Source of the DNA: DASUBN01 sp964584665
GTDB lineage: Bacteria; Pseudomonadota; Gammaproteobacteria; Natronospirales; REEB76
Reading direction: 5' to 3'
Assembly: GCA_964584665.1 (NCBI GenBank)
Contig: CAZPAO010000013.1
Span: 1 to 64,000 of the forward strand
Length of the DNA: 64,000 bases
The notes under the pieces are model-generated. The model was not told the DNA's origin. It saw nothing but the letters and a program-made list of their open reading frames with translations, and did no database searches. Below are positions 51,662 to 60,817 of the stretch, in pieces. The translations under genes were made by a program, and so were the position numbers. The stretch's first letter is position 1. Each line of letters starts with the position of its first letter.

Positions 51662-52399
51662 TCAGCTCGCGGGTTTCGGCAGGCCGTGTTTCACGGCGCG
51701 CAGGCAGGCGAGGATGAATCGGGCGGAATCATCCAGAGGTGCCGCGGCGGAGGCAGAGATGCGCGAAGTACCCTCGCCGCATGTCGGGGTCGCATTCGCA
51801 GAAGCGATAGCCATCTGGAAATCCGCCCCCGCCATGAAGTTGTAGCTGAAGTTCAGCCAGTTATCCAAATGCTTGTTGACCCGGTTGATGGCGGTCACGT
51901 TGGCTTGTTCCCGCTTGTTCCAGTCGGCGGTGGCTCTCTGGTATTCATCGAAGCGGGCCGCGAGCGCCTGCTGTTGCGATTGCAGCGACTGCAGGTTCGA
52001 GTTGATGTCCGCGGTCTTCTGGTTGATGGACTTGGCTGTGTTGTTGCAGGCATTGGCGTCTTGTGCCGTATTGCCCTTGCCCTGTTCACCTTCGTTATTG
52101 CAGCCCTGGCGGGTCTTGTCTATCTGGGTCTTCTGGTCCGTCACCGCCTGATTGTGTTCCTCGGCCTGCCGGTTGAGATCGGCCTGTTCCCGGTCCAGCT
52201 CGGCCCCGGTGGCCACCAGCGCCTTGGCCTCGTCCGCCAGCTTCTTCTGTTGGGCAGTGAGCTGCTGCTTCTGCTGGAACAGGCTGGACCCGCCGGACAG
52301 CTCCTCATCGAGCTGTTCATGCAAGCCATCGGCCCAGGCTGTGACCAGGGTCGCAGCCAGGGTACAGGCGAGGGCGATCCGGGAGATGGGCTTTGGCAT
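51662..52399 (-). CDS. Exported coiled-coil protein, unrecognised
   Basis: A 245-residue protein with a signal peptide (ends TAWA near residue 23). Residues about 35-180 are rich in Gln, Lys, Asp and Glu and strongly helical, likely a coiled coil, broken by an Asn/Gly-rich loop with Cys pairs (GCNNEGEQGKG and DANACNN). The C-terminal part has two further Cys residues (TPTCGEG and ILACLRA). I could not place it in a family. It faces the AT-rich gap upstream. Confidence 0.75.
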   Translation of the reverse strand: MPKPISRIALACTLAATLVTAWADGLHEQLDEELSGGSSLFQQKQQLTAQQKKLADEAKALVATGAELDREQADLNRQAEEHNQAVTDQKTQIDKTRQGCNNEGEQGKGNTAQDANACNNTAKSINQKTADINSNLQSLQSQQQALAARFDEYQRATADWNKREQANVTAINRVNKHLDNWLNFSYNFMAGADFQMAIASANATPTCGEGTSRISASAAAPLDDSARFILACLRAVKHGLPKPAS

Positions 52400-53424
52400 G
52401 GCGCCTCGTCACCGTCTTGAGTTTTGGGCCGCGTATTCTTCCACAGCCTCGCCTCCAGCTCACCGCCCTGATGGGGAGCTTAGTGCCGGTAGGCTCCTGG
52501 GTAGCCCGCCGCTCAGGCACTCCAAGGCATACAACAGGCTTTTCTGGCCGCCTCGACCAAGACCCCCCCCTTGTAGGCATTTGATGCTATCGGGCGGGGC
52601 AGGTAATGCTCAGGGCGCCTATGGCTCTAGGCCTAGCGAGGGCCAGGCCTCGCCAAACCCGGCACATCTTTGAAATAACATAATATACATTATGCGCATT
52701 ATTGAGATGGCTCCAGAGGGCAGACCGGCTTGTTTTGAGGCATCAAGGCCTTACAGCCACATCAACCTGCTCCACAGGCACAGCTCGTGAGAGCTAATGG
52801 CCATACATCAAGTTGAATTAGATAAAATATATTTATCAACTAGTTATAAGACTATTCTCAAATTTACCTCCGCCTGGTTCACCGGTCCCAAACCACAGCT
52901 AGCCCCTTTGCTATGGCGCTTCGGAGTTCCGCTTTGAGACCGGGTAATCACAGGCCATGTCTGGATTACCCCGGTCGGATCATGTGTGCGTTTAGGCCGA
53001 TATAACCCTCAGCCTAGAATCCTGGGCTTAATGCCAGCATCCGGGTGACTCCAGGAGGCCTGGATTTAAGGTGATTCTGCAGGGCACATCGAATTCCGAA
53101 TCAGCGGTGTCGTAAGCATGTGTTCCACACATCTAATACAGTATCTATAAATATTATATAACTTGTTGATATATATACTTTTAACTAATCTACAAATTCA
53201 CCGCTCTATAAACCCTCCCAGCGCTCATTTCATGCCAAGAAGAGACGAAGACAGCACCTGCCAGCGGTTCGCTCCACGGGCGATACAGTGCGTCTGGGTA
53301 TGCCTGCGTGCATCACTTGGGAGCTACGGACGCGTGCAAGTGCTTGAAATGCCATCGCACTGTCCCCGTCCAACCTGAGCCTCTACAATAGGCGCCCGCA
53401 TCTGCGGCCGGTCGTCAGGCGCCC
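52400..53424. other. AT-rich, palindrome-dense gap with no credible gene
   Basis: About 1 kb with no convincing coding frame. Two AT-rich blocks (about 52670-52860 and 53120-53210) stand out from the GC-rich surroundings. It holds several inverted repeats: CATAAT-atac-ATTATG (52679-52694), GATAAA-atata-TTTATC (52821-52837), GACCGGGTAATC against GATTACCCCGGTC (52938-52976) and ATGTGT-tcc-ACACAT (53118-53132). It may be a decayed mobile element, a regulatory region or a non-coding RNA locus; the sequence alone does not decide. Confidence 0.6.
52938..52976. repeat. Long imperfect hairpin in the AT-rich gap
   Basis: GACCGGGTAATC pairs with GATTACCCCGGTC with one bulged C, across a 14-base loop that contains GGCC. 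It is the strongest structure in the gap and lacks a T tract. It could be an RNA stem, or a remnant of inverted-repeat element ends. Confidence 0.45.
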
Positions 53425-53799
53425 ATGTCAGAAGAAAAACGCACCTTCGACCGGATCGACACCGAACACTCGATCCGCATCCTCTGCGATGACGGCAGCA
53501 GCTTCCCGGGCATCGCCGCCAATATCTCCCTGACCGGCCTCCAGATCCTCTGTGACCGGCCCACCATGGAGCGCATAACCCCCCATGGCCTGGAGACCAA
53601 GGCGGCCAACGATGTGCCCATCCGGGTACGGGTCTCCCTGCCGGATATGCCCGAGAACCAGTCCAAACTGGGCCTGTTCGGCCGGGTGGTCTCGGTCCGG
53701 TCCGGCGGCCAGGATGAATACCGCATAGGCGTGCAGTTCACGGATTTCGAGCCAGGCAGCTATAACGCTTTGGAACACTATCTAGACACACATCTCTAG
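53425..53799 (+). CDS. PilZ-domain protein
   Basis: A 124-residue protein made of one PilZ domain. The RRxxxR-like start is altered (EEKRTFDRIDTEHSIRI), whereas the second motif is NISLTGLQI, close to D/NxSxxG. Binding of c-di-GMP is therefore possible but uncertain because the Arg motif is weak. YRIGVQFTDF is typical. It stands alone after the AT-rich gap. Confidence 0.85.
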   Translation: MSEEKRTFDRIDTEHSIRILCDDGSSFPGIAANISLTGLQILCDRPTMERITPHGLETKAANDVPIRVRVSLPDMPENQSKLGLFGRVVSVRSGGQDEYRIGVQFTDFEPGSYNALEHYLDTHL

Positions 53800-53828
53800 C
53801 AAGACCGCTTGGGATTTGGGCCCCCAGC

Positions 53829-54599
53829 CTATTTCCCTGCATTACCGGTCTGAAGCTGCCCGCATTGACTGCCATAGGGCGTAAGCCCGGTATTGTTCTG
53901 ATTGGGAGTGTTTCCAAACAGGCCCGCGGCCCGCTGCCTAAGGGCTTCGGCTTCGCTGTGCTGTCCACTCAATTGGAGTGCATCTGCGTAAGCCGTGAGG
54001 AATTCCGCATATTGTGCCGGTGAGTTTTTTTCAACGCCGGACTTGTCCATGAGCGTCTTGGCATGCGTGAATTCCGCCAGGGAATCTTGCAATTTTCCCG
54101 CGGCTTTGTGCATCAGTGCCAGTTCGAAGATATCAGTGGCGGTTGGCCCTTGCTGCTCATTATCGAGCTCGTAAGCCACTTGCAGATTATGTTCCGCCAG
54201 ATCGTACTGACAGATGATTCCCGAAGTACGCCCGTATTCGTAATATAAGTTGACCATTGTCTGGGGAGAGGCATGCGCCAGTTCCCCGTTTCGTACGGCC
54301 TTCGCAAAGGCCTGCTGTGCAAGGTTCCACTCAAGTGTGAGTTCCAAGTAAGAACCGAAATGATAGTAAAGCAGGCTGAGCCCCGCGGCTGGCATGTTCC
54401 CCTTCTCGGCCTTATCGACCGAGATCTCCATTTCATTGCGACCCGTCTGCCAGGCGCCGTTATTCATCGCCTCACGCGCCGCGTCGTAGTGATTTTGGGA
54501 TTCTTTTATCAATGCCACGTCTATATCGGCCCGAACGCTCGGGGTGACGGCAACTAGAAGAAACGCGCTAATGGCACACAAACAAGGGGCACGCATCAT
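53829..54599 (-). CDS. Exported TPR-like protein, unrecognised
   Basis: A 256-residue protein with a signal peptide (MMRAPCLCAISAFLLVAV, ending VRA). The rest is helical with TPR-like repeats (WNLAQQAFAKAVRNGE, YDLAEHNLQVAYELD, GKLQDSLAEFTHAKTLMD, GQHSEAEALRQRAAGLF). Codon use looks AT-richer than neighbouring genes, which suggests recent gain. The function is unknown; periplasmic scaffold is a guess. Confidence 0.75.
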   Translation of the reverse strand: MMRAPCLCAISAFLLVAVTPSVRADIDVALIKESQNHYDAAREAMNNGAWQTGRNEMEISVDKAEKGNMPAAGLSLLYYHFGSYLELTLEWNLAQQAFAKAVRNGELAHASPQTMVNLYYEYGRTSGIICQYDLAEHNLQVAYELDNEQQGPTATDIFELALMHKAAGKLQDSLAEFTHAKTLMDKSGVEKNSPAQYAEFLTAYADALQLSGQHSEAEALRQRAAGLFGNTPNQNNTGLTPYGSQCGQLQTGNAGK

Positions 54600-54784
54600 A
54601 GGTTTTCCTCGGTTGCCAGCAACAAGATAGTTGGTTTCAGTCTATGATAAAGGAATCTGCCTCCTCGGAAATAGGCCAGGGGTATGGCCATTCGGGACGA
54701 TGGCAGGAGTGCATCGACAGACTTCGCCCATCGGGCTCTTCGCCCGTGTGCTCATGAATTTGTGTTTAATTCGGGAGTTTCTGC

Positions 54785-56509
54785 ATGCGAAGCTTACGCC
54801 CCCACCCGTTGACTGCGATCTTCCTTTTGGCCGGGTTGGTTGCATGCGGTAAGACACCGGATGCCGCCGCGCCTGCCGCGAGCAGTACCCCGACGCCTGC
54901 AGCCACCACGGCCAAGCCGGTACAGTCCTATGCAGCCCAGCACCTGGACGATTACGCCAAGGTGGCGCTCACCGCCGACCTGAGCCATGCGGACGACAAG
55001 CAGAAGCAGATGCTGGTGAAGCTGATCGAGGCCGCAGCGGTCATGGATGAGATCTTCTGGCAGCAGACCTACGGCGACAAGGCCGCCCTGCTTGCGGTCA
55101 TCAAGGACGACGCCACCCGGCAGATGGTGGAATACAACTATGGCCCCTGGGACCGCCTGAACGGCGACCATCCCTTCGTGGCCGGAGTGGGCAAGAAGCC
55201 CCTGGGCGCGAACTTCTATCCCACTGACATGAGCACGGACGAGTTCAACAAGGCCAAACTGCCTGGCAAGGACGGCCTCTATACGCTGGTGCGCCGGGAC
55301 GCCAAGGGCGCGCTGATAGCGGTGCCCTATCACGATGCCTACAAGGAGCAACTGGCGCGCGCATCTGACCTGCTCAACCAGGCCTCCGGTCTCGCCGCCG
55401 ATCCGGCTTTCAAGAAATACCTCTCGCTACGCGCACAGTCCCTGCTCACCGACCAGTACCAGGAGAGCGACTTCGCGTGGCTGGACATCAAGGACAGCCC
55501 GGTGGACGTGATCATGGGCCCCATCGAGACCTATCAGGACGCCCTGTTCGGCTACAAGACGTCCTATGAAGGTTTCGTGCTGCTGAAGGACATGGACTGG
55601 TCGGCGAAGCTCGCACGCTTCACCCAGTTCCTGCCGCAGCTGCAGAAGGACCTGCCGGTGCCGGCCAAGTACAAGACCGAGAAGCCCGGCAGCGACTCCG
55701 ACCTCGGCGCCTATAACGCCATCTACTACGCGGGCGACGCCAACACCGGTGCCAAGACCATCGCCGACAACCTGCCGAACGACGAGGAAGTGCAGCTCAA
55801 GAAAGGCACGCGCCGGGTGCAGATGGAGAACGTGATCCACGCGAAGTTCGACAAGATCATGATGCCCATCGCCAAGGAGCTGATCGTGCCGGCGCAGCTG
55901 CAGCACGTGACCTTCGATGCTTTCTTCCAGAACACCATGTTCCACGAGGTCGCGCACGGCATCGGCATCAAGAACACCGTGAACAAGAAGGGTACGGTGC
56001 GCCTGGCGCTGAAGGACTATGCCGGCAGCTTCGAGGAAGGCAAGGCGGACGTGCTCGGCCTCTACCTCGTGGAATGGCTCGCGGATCACGGCGAGCTGGA
56101 CAAGTCCAAGCTCATGGACAACTACGTGACCTTCCTCGCCGGCATCTTCCGTTCGGTGCGTTTCGGCGCCAGCGATGCCCACGGTAAGGCCAACATGGTG
56201 CGCTTCAACTTCTTCAGCCAGATGGGCGCCTTCAGCCGCGACCCGGCCACGGGCCAGTACCAGGTGGATGCGGAGAAGATGCACGCCGCGATCAAGGCGC
56301 TGGCGGCGAAGCTGCTGACCGTGCAGGGTGACGGCGACTATGCCGCCGCCAAACAACTCACCGATGACCAGGGCATCATCCAGCCGGAGCTGCAGGGCGA
56401 TCTGGAAAGGCTGTCCAAGGACAACATCCCGGTGGATATAGTCTTTGACCAGGGTGTGAAGACTCTCGGACTGGACGGTAGCGCAGCGCCGGCCGGCGCC
56501 ACGCACTGA
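54785..56509 (+). CDS. M49 (dipeptidyl-peptidase III)-like metallopeptidase, lipoprotein
   Basis: A 574-residue lipoprotein (lipobox LVAC near residue 21) with an Ala/Pro/Thr-rich linker. The zinc site is HEVAHGIG (His387, Glu388, His391), and the third ligand is in EEGKADVLGLYL (Glu417/418). DPP III enzymes have HEXXGH with EExRAExxGLYL; here the extra residue is missing, giving HEXXH. It probably removes dipeptides from peptides in the periplasm. It converges with ccmI, 1 base between stops. Confidence 0.8.
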   Translation: MRSLRPHPLTAIFLLAGLVACGKTPDAAAPAASSTPTPAATTAKPVQSYAAQHLDDYAKVALTADLSHADDKQKQMLVKLIEAAAVMDEIFWQQTYGDKAALLAVIKDDATRQMVEYNYGPWDRLNGDHPFVAGVGKKPLGANFYPTDMSTDEFNKAKLPGKDGLYTLVRRDAKGALIAVPYHDAYKEQLARASDLLNQASGLAADPAFKKYLSLRAQSLLTDQYQESDFAWLDIKDSPVDVIMGPIETYQDALFGYKTSYEGFVLLKDMDWSAKLARFTQFLPQLQKDLPVPAKYKTEKPGSDSDLGAYNAIYYAGDANTGAKTIADNLPNDEEVQLKKGTRRVQMENVIHAKFDKIMMPIAKELIVPAQLQHVTFDAFFQNTMFHEVAHGIGIKNTVNKKGTVRLALKDYAGSFEEGKADVLGLYLVEWLADHGELDKSKLMDNYVTFLAGIFRSVRFGASDAHGKANMVRFNFFSQMGAFSRDPATGQYQVDAEKMHAAIKALAAKLLTVQGDGDYAAAKQLTDDQGIIQPELQGDLERLSKDNIPVDIVFDQGVKTLGLDGSAAPAGATH

Positions 56510-56510
56510 G

Positions 56511-57680
56511 TCATTTCAGCACGGTATCGATGACAATGGCGAGCGGTTTGCTGCTCGCCTTCATCCAATCCCCCTGCCCCAGGAGATCGCCTGGCTGGGC
56601 GATTGCGGTACCGCTCTTAGACACGCGCGCGCTCACCACCACGGCATCAAAGGCGGAGATCACCCTCCCCGGTACCATAGCATCCTGATCACTCAAGCTG
56701 ATATCCAATGGTAGTTGCTCGAGCTTGAATCGGCGCACCGCCAGCGGCGGCCCCCCCTCCCCGCTTTTCGGCTGCACATAGACGAACACCGTCGTATCCG
56801 GTGACAAGCCTACGGCTAAGGTCTTGGATAGGCTCACGTGCAGCTTGATCAGAGCGGTCTCGCTCGATACTGTCCCGCCGGCCTCGGTTATGGCCTTGGT
56901 GATCATGGACCGGTATTGTTCGGGTGGATCCTGGGCCAGTATCGCCTGCCAATGCCTGATCGCGAGAGGCTTATCCCCCTGCTGCAAGGCGCCCAAACCA
57001 CCGTACCAGAGTGCCTGCACGTTGGCGGGATCCTCCTGCAAGGCTTTATTGAACAGCGGCAGCGCTCGATCAAGGAAAGCATCGGGATCGGTCAGGCTCA
57101 ATGCCTCGGCATAACTCGCGAGGGCGTCTGGATCATCGTCTCCGGACAAGCTGCGTGCATGTTCGAAAGCCTTGAGGGCATCAGGGTAACGATCCATGAC
57201 CATGTATGAGTGGCCGAGCATCTTCCATCCTTCAAGATCCTTCTGCCCTGTCGGTGTCTGTAGACGCGCTGCAAGCTGCGCCACCATATCCACCACCGCC
57301 TGGGTGGAGGCTGCCTGCACGCCTTCAGCGCCCACGCGCCAACTCCCATAGAACCAATACAAGGACCCCGCAACTACTAACAACAACAGCGATGTGACAC
57401 GGGCGGTGAGACGTTGCGGCATCGCCTTGCGTGTGGCCTGCTTCGCATCACCGGTGGAAGCCAAGTCAGTCTCCAGGTCGCGGACGGCGGCTGCATGATC
57501 GTCAGTGGAAAGACGCCCTGCCTCCAGATCCAGTTGTAGCTCGGCGAGACGGCGTGCGTGCACTTCACGATTTGCGGCCGCGGCACCCGTGTGCACCGGC
57601 ACCCGCGCGCGCCACAGGGGCACCGCCAGGACCGACCCTGCCAGCAGGCACATGGCGAGTGCGATGATGAAGAAGGTCAT
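56511..57680 (-). CDS. ccmI: Cytochrome c maturation protein CcmI
   Basis: A 389-residue inner-membrane protein with two membrane helices (about 1-20 and 95-115) and C-terminal TPR and IG-like parts. CcmI holds apocytochrome for haem ligation with CcmF and CcmH. The start ATG 57680 overlaps the ccmH stop. The frame is open to 57773, but the hydrophobic MTFFIIALAMCLLAG N-terminus sets the start. It is last in the cluster. Confidence 0.9.
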   Translation of the reverse strand: MTFFIIALAMCLLAGSVLAVPLWRARVPVHTGAAAANREVHARRLAELQLDLEAGRLSTDDHAAAVRDLETDLASTGDAKQATRKAMPQRLTARVTSLLLLVVAGSLYWFYGSWRVGAEGVQAASTQAVVDMVAQLAARLQTPTGQKDLEGWKMLGHSYMVMDRYPDALKAFEHARSLSGDDDPDALASYAEALSLTDPDAFLDRALPLFNKALQEDPANVQALWYGGLGALQQGDKPLAIRHWQAILAQDPPEQYRSMITKAITEAGGTVSSETALIKLHVSLSKTLAVGLSPDTTVFVYVQPKSGEGGPPLAVRRFKLEQLPLDISLSDQDAMVPGRVISAFDAVVVSARVSKSGTAIAQPGDLLGQGDWMKASSKPLAIVIDTVLK

Positions 57681-58087
57681 GGGGCGGCTGCCTCGCTTTG
57701 CCGCGCGCGGCGACGCACCACCAGCATCACCACTGAGAGCGCTATCGCCAGGAGGATGAAGGGTCCGATCCAAAGCAGAGCCGTGTTGCGCTGCACCGGC
57801 GGCTTGTAGAGCACGAAGTCTCCATAGCGCTCGACCATGTAGTCCTTGATCTCGGCGTCGGTCTTGCCCGCCGCCACCATCTCATGGATCTGGCGGCGGA
57901 AGTCAGCGGCGAGATCCGCATTGGAGTCCGCGACGGTCTCGTCCTGGCAGACGAGACAACGCAACTCGTGGGTGAGGTGCTCGTAACGAGCCTGGGTCGT
58001 GGCATCAGGGAATGGCGGCTGGCTGTCTATAGCTGCGGCGGAAGCCGCCACCAGCGCCAGACCCAACCCAAGCAAAAGCTGTCTCAC
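57677..58087 (-). CDS. ccmH: Cytochrome c maturation protein CcmH
   Basis: A 136-residue membrane-anchored thiol protein with a signal peptide, the active motif LRCLVCQDETVADSNADLA and a C-terminal membrane helix. It reduces apocytochrome CXXCH cysteines with CcmG and presents them to CcmF. It is the short CcmH form; the TPR part is the separate ccmI gene. Overlaps both neighbours by 4 bases. Confidence 0.95.
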   Translation of the reverse strand: MRQLLLGLGLALVAASAAAIDSQPPFPDATTQARYEHLTHELRCLVCQDETVADSNADLAADFRRQIHEMVAAGKTDAEIKDYMVERYGDFVLYKPPVQRNTALLWIGPFILLAIALSVVMLVVRRRARQSEAAAP

Positions 58088-58635
58088 TGGGGCTCCGCCT
58101 GGAGTCTCTGCACCAGCGGTACCAGTTGGGTATCGACGATGTCTTGGGTCAAGGGGCCGATGTATTTCTCACGCACGATGCCGCGCTTGTCTATGACGAA
58201 GGTCTCGGGTGCGCCATACACGCCCCAATCGATGGCCACGTCCCCACTGGCGTCGAAGGCCACCGCATCGTAGGGGTTGCCGTCCTTCTGCAGCATGGCG
58301 AGGGCATCGTTGCGGACATCGTGGTAGTCGAGGCCGTAGATTGCCAACAGTTTGCGCTTGGACAGGGCCACCAGCACCGGATGCTCGTCGTGACAGCTGC
58401 CGCACCAGGCACCCCAGACGTTCAGCACCGATACCTTGCCCTGGAACACATCCTGGTCAAGCTTCGTGCCGGCATCCTGCAACTGCGGCAGCGAGAACTT
58501 CGGTGCGCCCTTACCGAGGAGAGGCGAAGCCACCTTGGTGGGGTCCAGGAACAGGCCGCGCGCGAAGAGGCCGATGAGGGTCAACAGCACCAGCGCAGGG
58601 ATGATGAAAGGCACGTATTGCCTGAACTTGTTCAT
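58084..58635 (-). CDS. ccmG: Thiol:disulfide interchange protein CcmG/DsbE
   Basis: A 183-residue periplasmic thioredoxin-like protein anchored by one N-terminal helix (FIIPALVLLTLIGLFA). The active site is WGAWCGSCHDEHP, and the CcmG acidic region VNVWG..WC and DWGVYGAPETFVID are present. It keeps apocytochrome cysteines reduced. Overlaps ccmF and ccmH. Confidence 0.95.
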   Translation of the reverse strand: MNKFRQYVPFIIPALVLLTLIGLFARGLFLDPTKVASPLLGKGAPKFSLPQLQDAGTKLDQDVFQGKVSVLNVWGAWCGSCHDEHPVLVALSKRKLLAIYGLDYHDVRNDALAMLQKDGNPYDAVAFDASGDVAIDWGVYGAPETFVIDKRGIVREKYIGPLTQDIVDTQLVPLVQRLQAEPQ

Positions 58636-60593
58636 GCGCGCTCCACTGCCGCGGGCACAGCTTCAGTCACAGCGGAACGGCGGTAACGCCTGTCACTGGC
58701 CGCAAGCAGTCCGCCCAGCATCATGAGCAGACCACCGAGCCAGATGAAGCGCACCATCGGCTTGTACTGCACCCGCACGCTCCAGGCCCCCTGGTCCAGT
58801 GGGTTGCCGAGCGCGAGGTATAGATCACGGAACAGCCCCGGGTCGATGGCGGCTTCGGTGGTCTCGTTGCCGATGCTGGGGAATTCGCGCTTCTCAGGAC
58901 GCATCACCGCGATCGGTCGGCCGCCCCAGCTGACTTCGAATACACCCTGGCGGGCTTCGTAATTCGGGCCCTGCTCCGCATGCACGCCCTGGAAAGTGAA
59001 GTCGTAGCCGGCGACGCTCACGCTCTGGCCGGCTTTCATCACCACGTCCTGCTCGACGCCAAGCGTGCTGGTGACGCAGATGCCCAGCACCAGCGTGGCG
59101 GCACCGAGATGGGCCACACTCATGCCGAGAGTCGCACGCGAGAGGCTCGCATGCCGCCCCTGCAGCCGCTGACGCAGGCGGGTGATGGGTTCGATGAAGG
59201 CGGAACCGGCGATCCAGGCGGCCAGCAAGGCACCTGCGGCCACAATGACCGCGCCCTCCCCATGGGCGAACACCAATGACACCACGGCCGCCGCGAGCGC
59301 CGCGATGCCGGCGATGCGCAGGGTGCGCGCGGTGTCACGGGCATCCCCCTGCTTCCAGCGCACGTAGGGGCCGATGCCGACGAGGATCAGGAACGGCAGC
59401 ATCACCGGGATGAAGACCGCATTGAAGTACGGCGGCCCCACCGAAAGCTGCCCCAGGCCGAAGGCATCCATCAGCAGCGGATAGAGTGTACCGAGCAGCA
59501 CCGAGGCCGCCGCCACCACCAGGAAGATGTTATTGAGCAGGAGCAGCGTCTCGCGGGAGAACGGCTGGAAGCCGCCGCCCCGAGCCAGCGTCGGCGCGCG
59601 CCAGGCATAGAGAGTGAGCGCCGCACCCACGAACACGCCGATCATGGCCAGGATGAAGATGCCGCGCTTGGGATCGCTGGCGAAGGAATGCACGGAGATG
59701 AGCACGCCGGAACGGACCAGGAATGTGCCGAGCAGGCTCAAGGAGAACGCCGCGATGGCAAGCAGAGCGGTCCAGTTCTTGAAGGCGCCGCGCTTCTCCG
59801 TCACCGCCAGGGAATGCACCAGTGCCGTGCCCACGAGCCAAGGCATGAAGGAGGCGTTCTCCACCGGGTCCCAGAACCACCAGCCGCCCCAACCCAATTC
59901 ATAGTAGGACCACCAGCTGCCGAGGGTGATGCCGAACGTGAGGAACAACCACGCGGTGAGGGTCCAGGGGCGCGACCAGCGCGCCCACACCGCGTCCATG
60001 CGTCCGCCCAGCAAGGCTGCCACGGCGAAGGCGAAGGCCACCGAGAACCCCACGTAGCCCGTGTAGAGCATGGGCGGGTGGATGGCCATGGCCGGATCCT
60101 GCAGGATGGGATTGAGATCCCTGCCCTGCTCCGCCGCCGGCAAGAGGCGCGTGAACGGATCCGATGTGGTGAGCATGAACAGGCAGAAGCCGAAAGTGAT
60201 GAGACCCATCACACCCAGCACGCGGCCGGCGAATTCCTGGGGCAGGTGCCGGCTGAAATACGTGACCGCCAGGGTCCAGAGCGCCAGCACCGAGACCCAC
60301 AGCAGCAGCGAGCCCTCATGGGCGCCCCATACCGCCGTGATCTTGTAGGGCCAGGGCAGCGAGACGTTGGAATTCTCGGCCACATACCGCACTGAGAAAT
60401 CACTGACTAAGAAGCTATAGACGAGAGCGGCGAACGCACCCAACACGAACAAGGTCTGGAGGGTCGCCGCCGGGCGCACCGCCGAGAGCCATACCCCGTC
60501 ATGGCGCTGGGCGCCAGCGATGCCGAACCATGCCTGGGCGGCGGCGAGGCAGAGCGCGAGGATGAGAGCGAGATGGCCGAGTTCGGGGATCAT
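58632..60593 (-). CDS. ccmF: Cytochrome c haem lyase subunit CcmF
   Basis: A 653-residue polytopic protein with about 15 membrane helices, the haem-handling WWD domain (WGGWWFWDPVENASFMPWL) and WGAHEGSLLLWV. CcmF ligates haem to apocytochromes with CcmH/CcmI. It is first in this cluster; ccmABCDE are not upstream in this window. A possible -10 (TAAAAT, minus strand) lies near 60665. Confidence 0.95.
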   Translation of the reverse strand: MIPELGHLALILALCLAAAQAWFGIAGAQRHDGVWLSAVRPAATLQTLFVLGAFAALVYSFLVSDFSVRYVAENSNVSLPWPYKITAVWGAHEGSLLLWVSVLALWTLAVTYFSRHLPQEFAGRVLGVMGLITFGFCLFMLTTSDPFTRLLPAAEQGRDLNPILQDPAMAIHPPMLYTGYVGFSVAFAFAVAALLGGRMDAVWARWSRPWTLTAWLFLTFGITLGSWWSYYELGWGGWWFWDPVENASFMPWLVGTALVHSLAVTEKRGAFKNWTALLAIAAFSLSLLGTFLVRSGVLISVHSFASDPKRGIFILAMIGVFVGAALTLYAWRAPTLARGGGFQPFSRETLLLLNNIFLVVAAASVLLGTLYPLLMDAFGLGQLSVGPPYFNAVFIPVMLPFLILVGIGPYVRWKQGDARDTARTLRIAGIAALAAAVVSLVFAHGEGAVIVAAGALLAAWIAGSAFIEPITRLRQRLQGRHASLSRATLGMSVAHLGAATLVLGICVTSTLGVEQDVVMKAGQSVSVAGYDFTFQGVHAEQGPNYEARQGVFEVSWGGRPIAVMRPEKREFPSIGNETTEAAIDPGLFRDLYLALGNPLDQGAWSVRVQYKPMVRFIWLGGLLMMLGGLLAASDRRYRRSAVTEAVPAAVERA

Positions 60594-60817
60594 GGTAGTG
60601 GCGTCAAGGTGAGGGTGGTGTGCGCTTCGGCAGCCGCGACGGCACTCGCAGCAACGGCTCCTATGAGCATTTTACTCTAGCTTTAGGCAGTCCGCGCTTA
60701 ATTGGTTCCCTCACGCCAGCTCGGGGCAAGAGTGATTCATTTACGACAGCGAGCTTGGTTCTTCTCAGCAGCTGCGCGCATTGTGACGGAGCCCAGGCAT
60801 TTGCCCCTTAACGGGCG

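Noticed and set aside
53163..53378. 71-codon frame in the AT-rich gap
   Set aside because: No ribosome site, no family-like pattern, and composition follows the non-coding surroundings.
54600..54784. Possible riboswitch (including c-di-GMP type) upstream of the M49-like gene
   Set aside because: A GGGC/GCCC hairpin is present, but I could not match the conserved core of any known riboswitch class.
60620..60811. 63-codon frame before ccmF
   Set aside because: No ribosome site, no recognisable sequence; lies in an ordinary intergenic gap.
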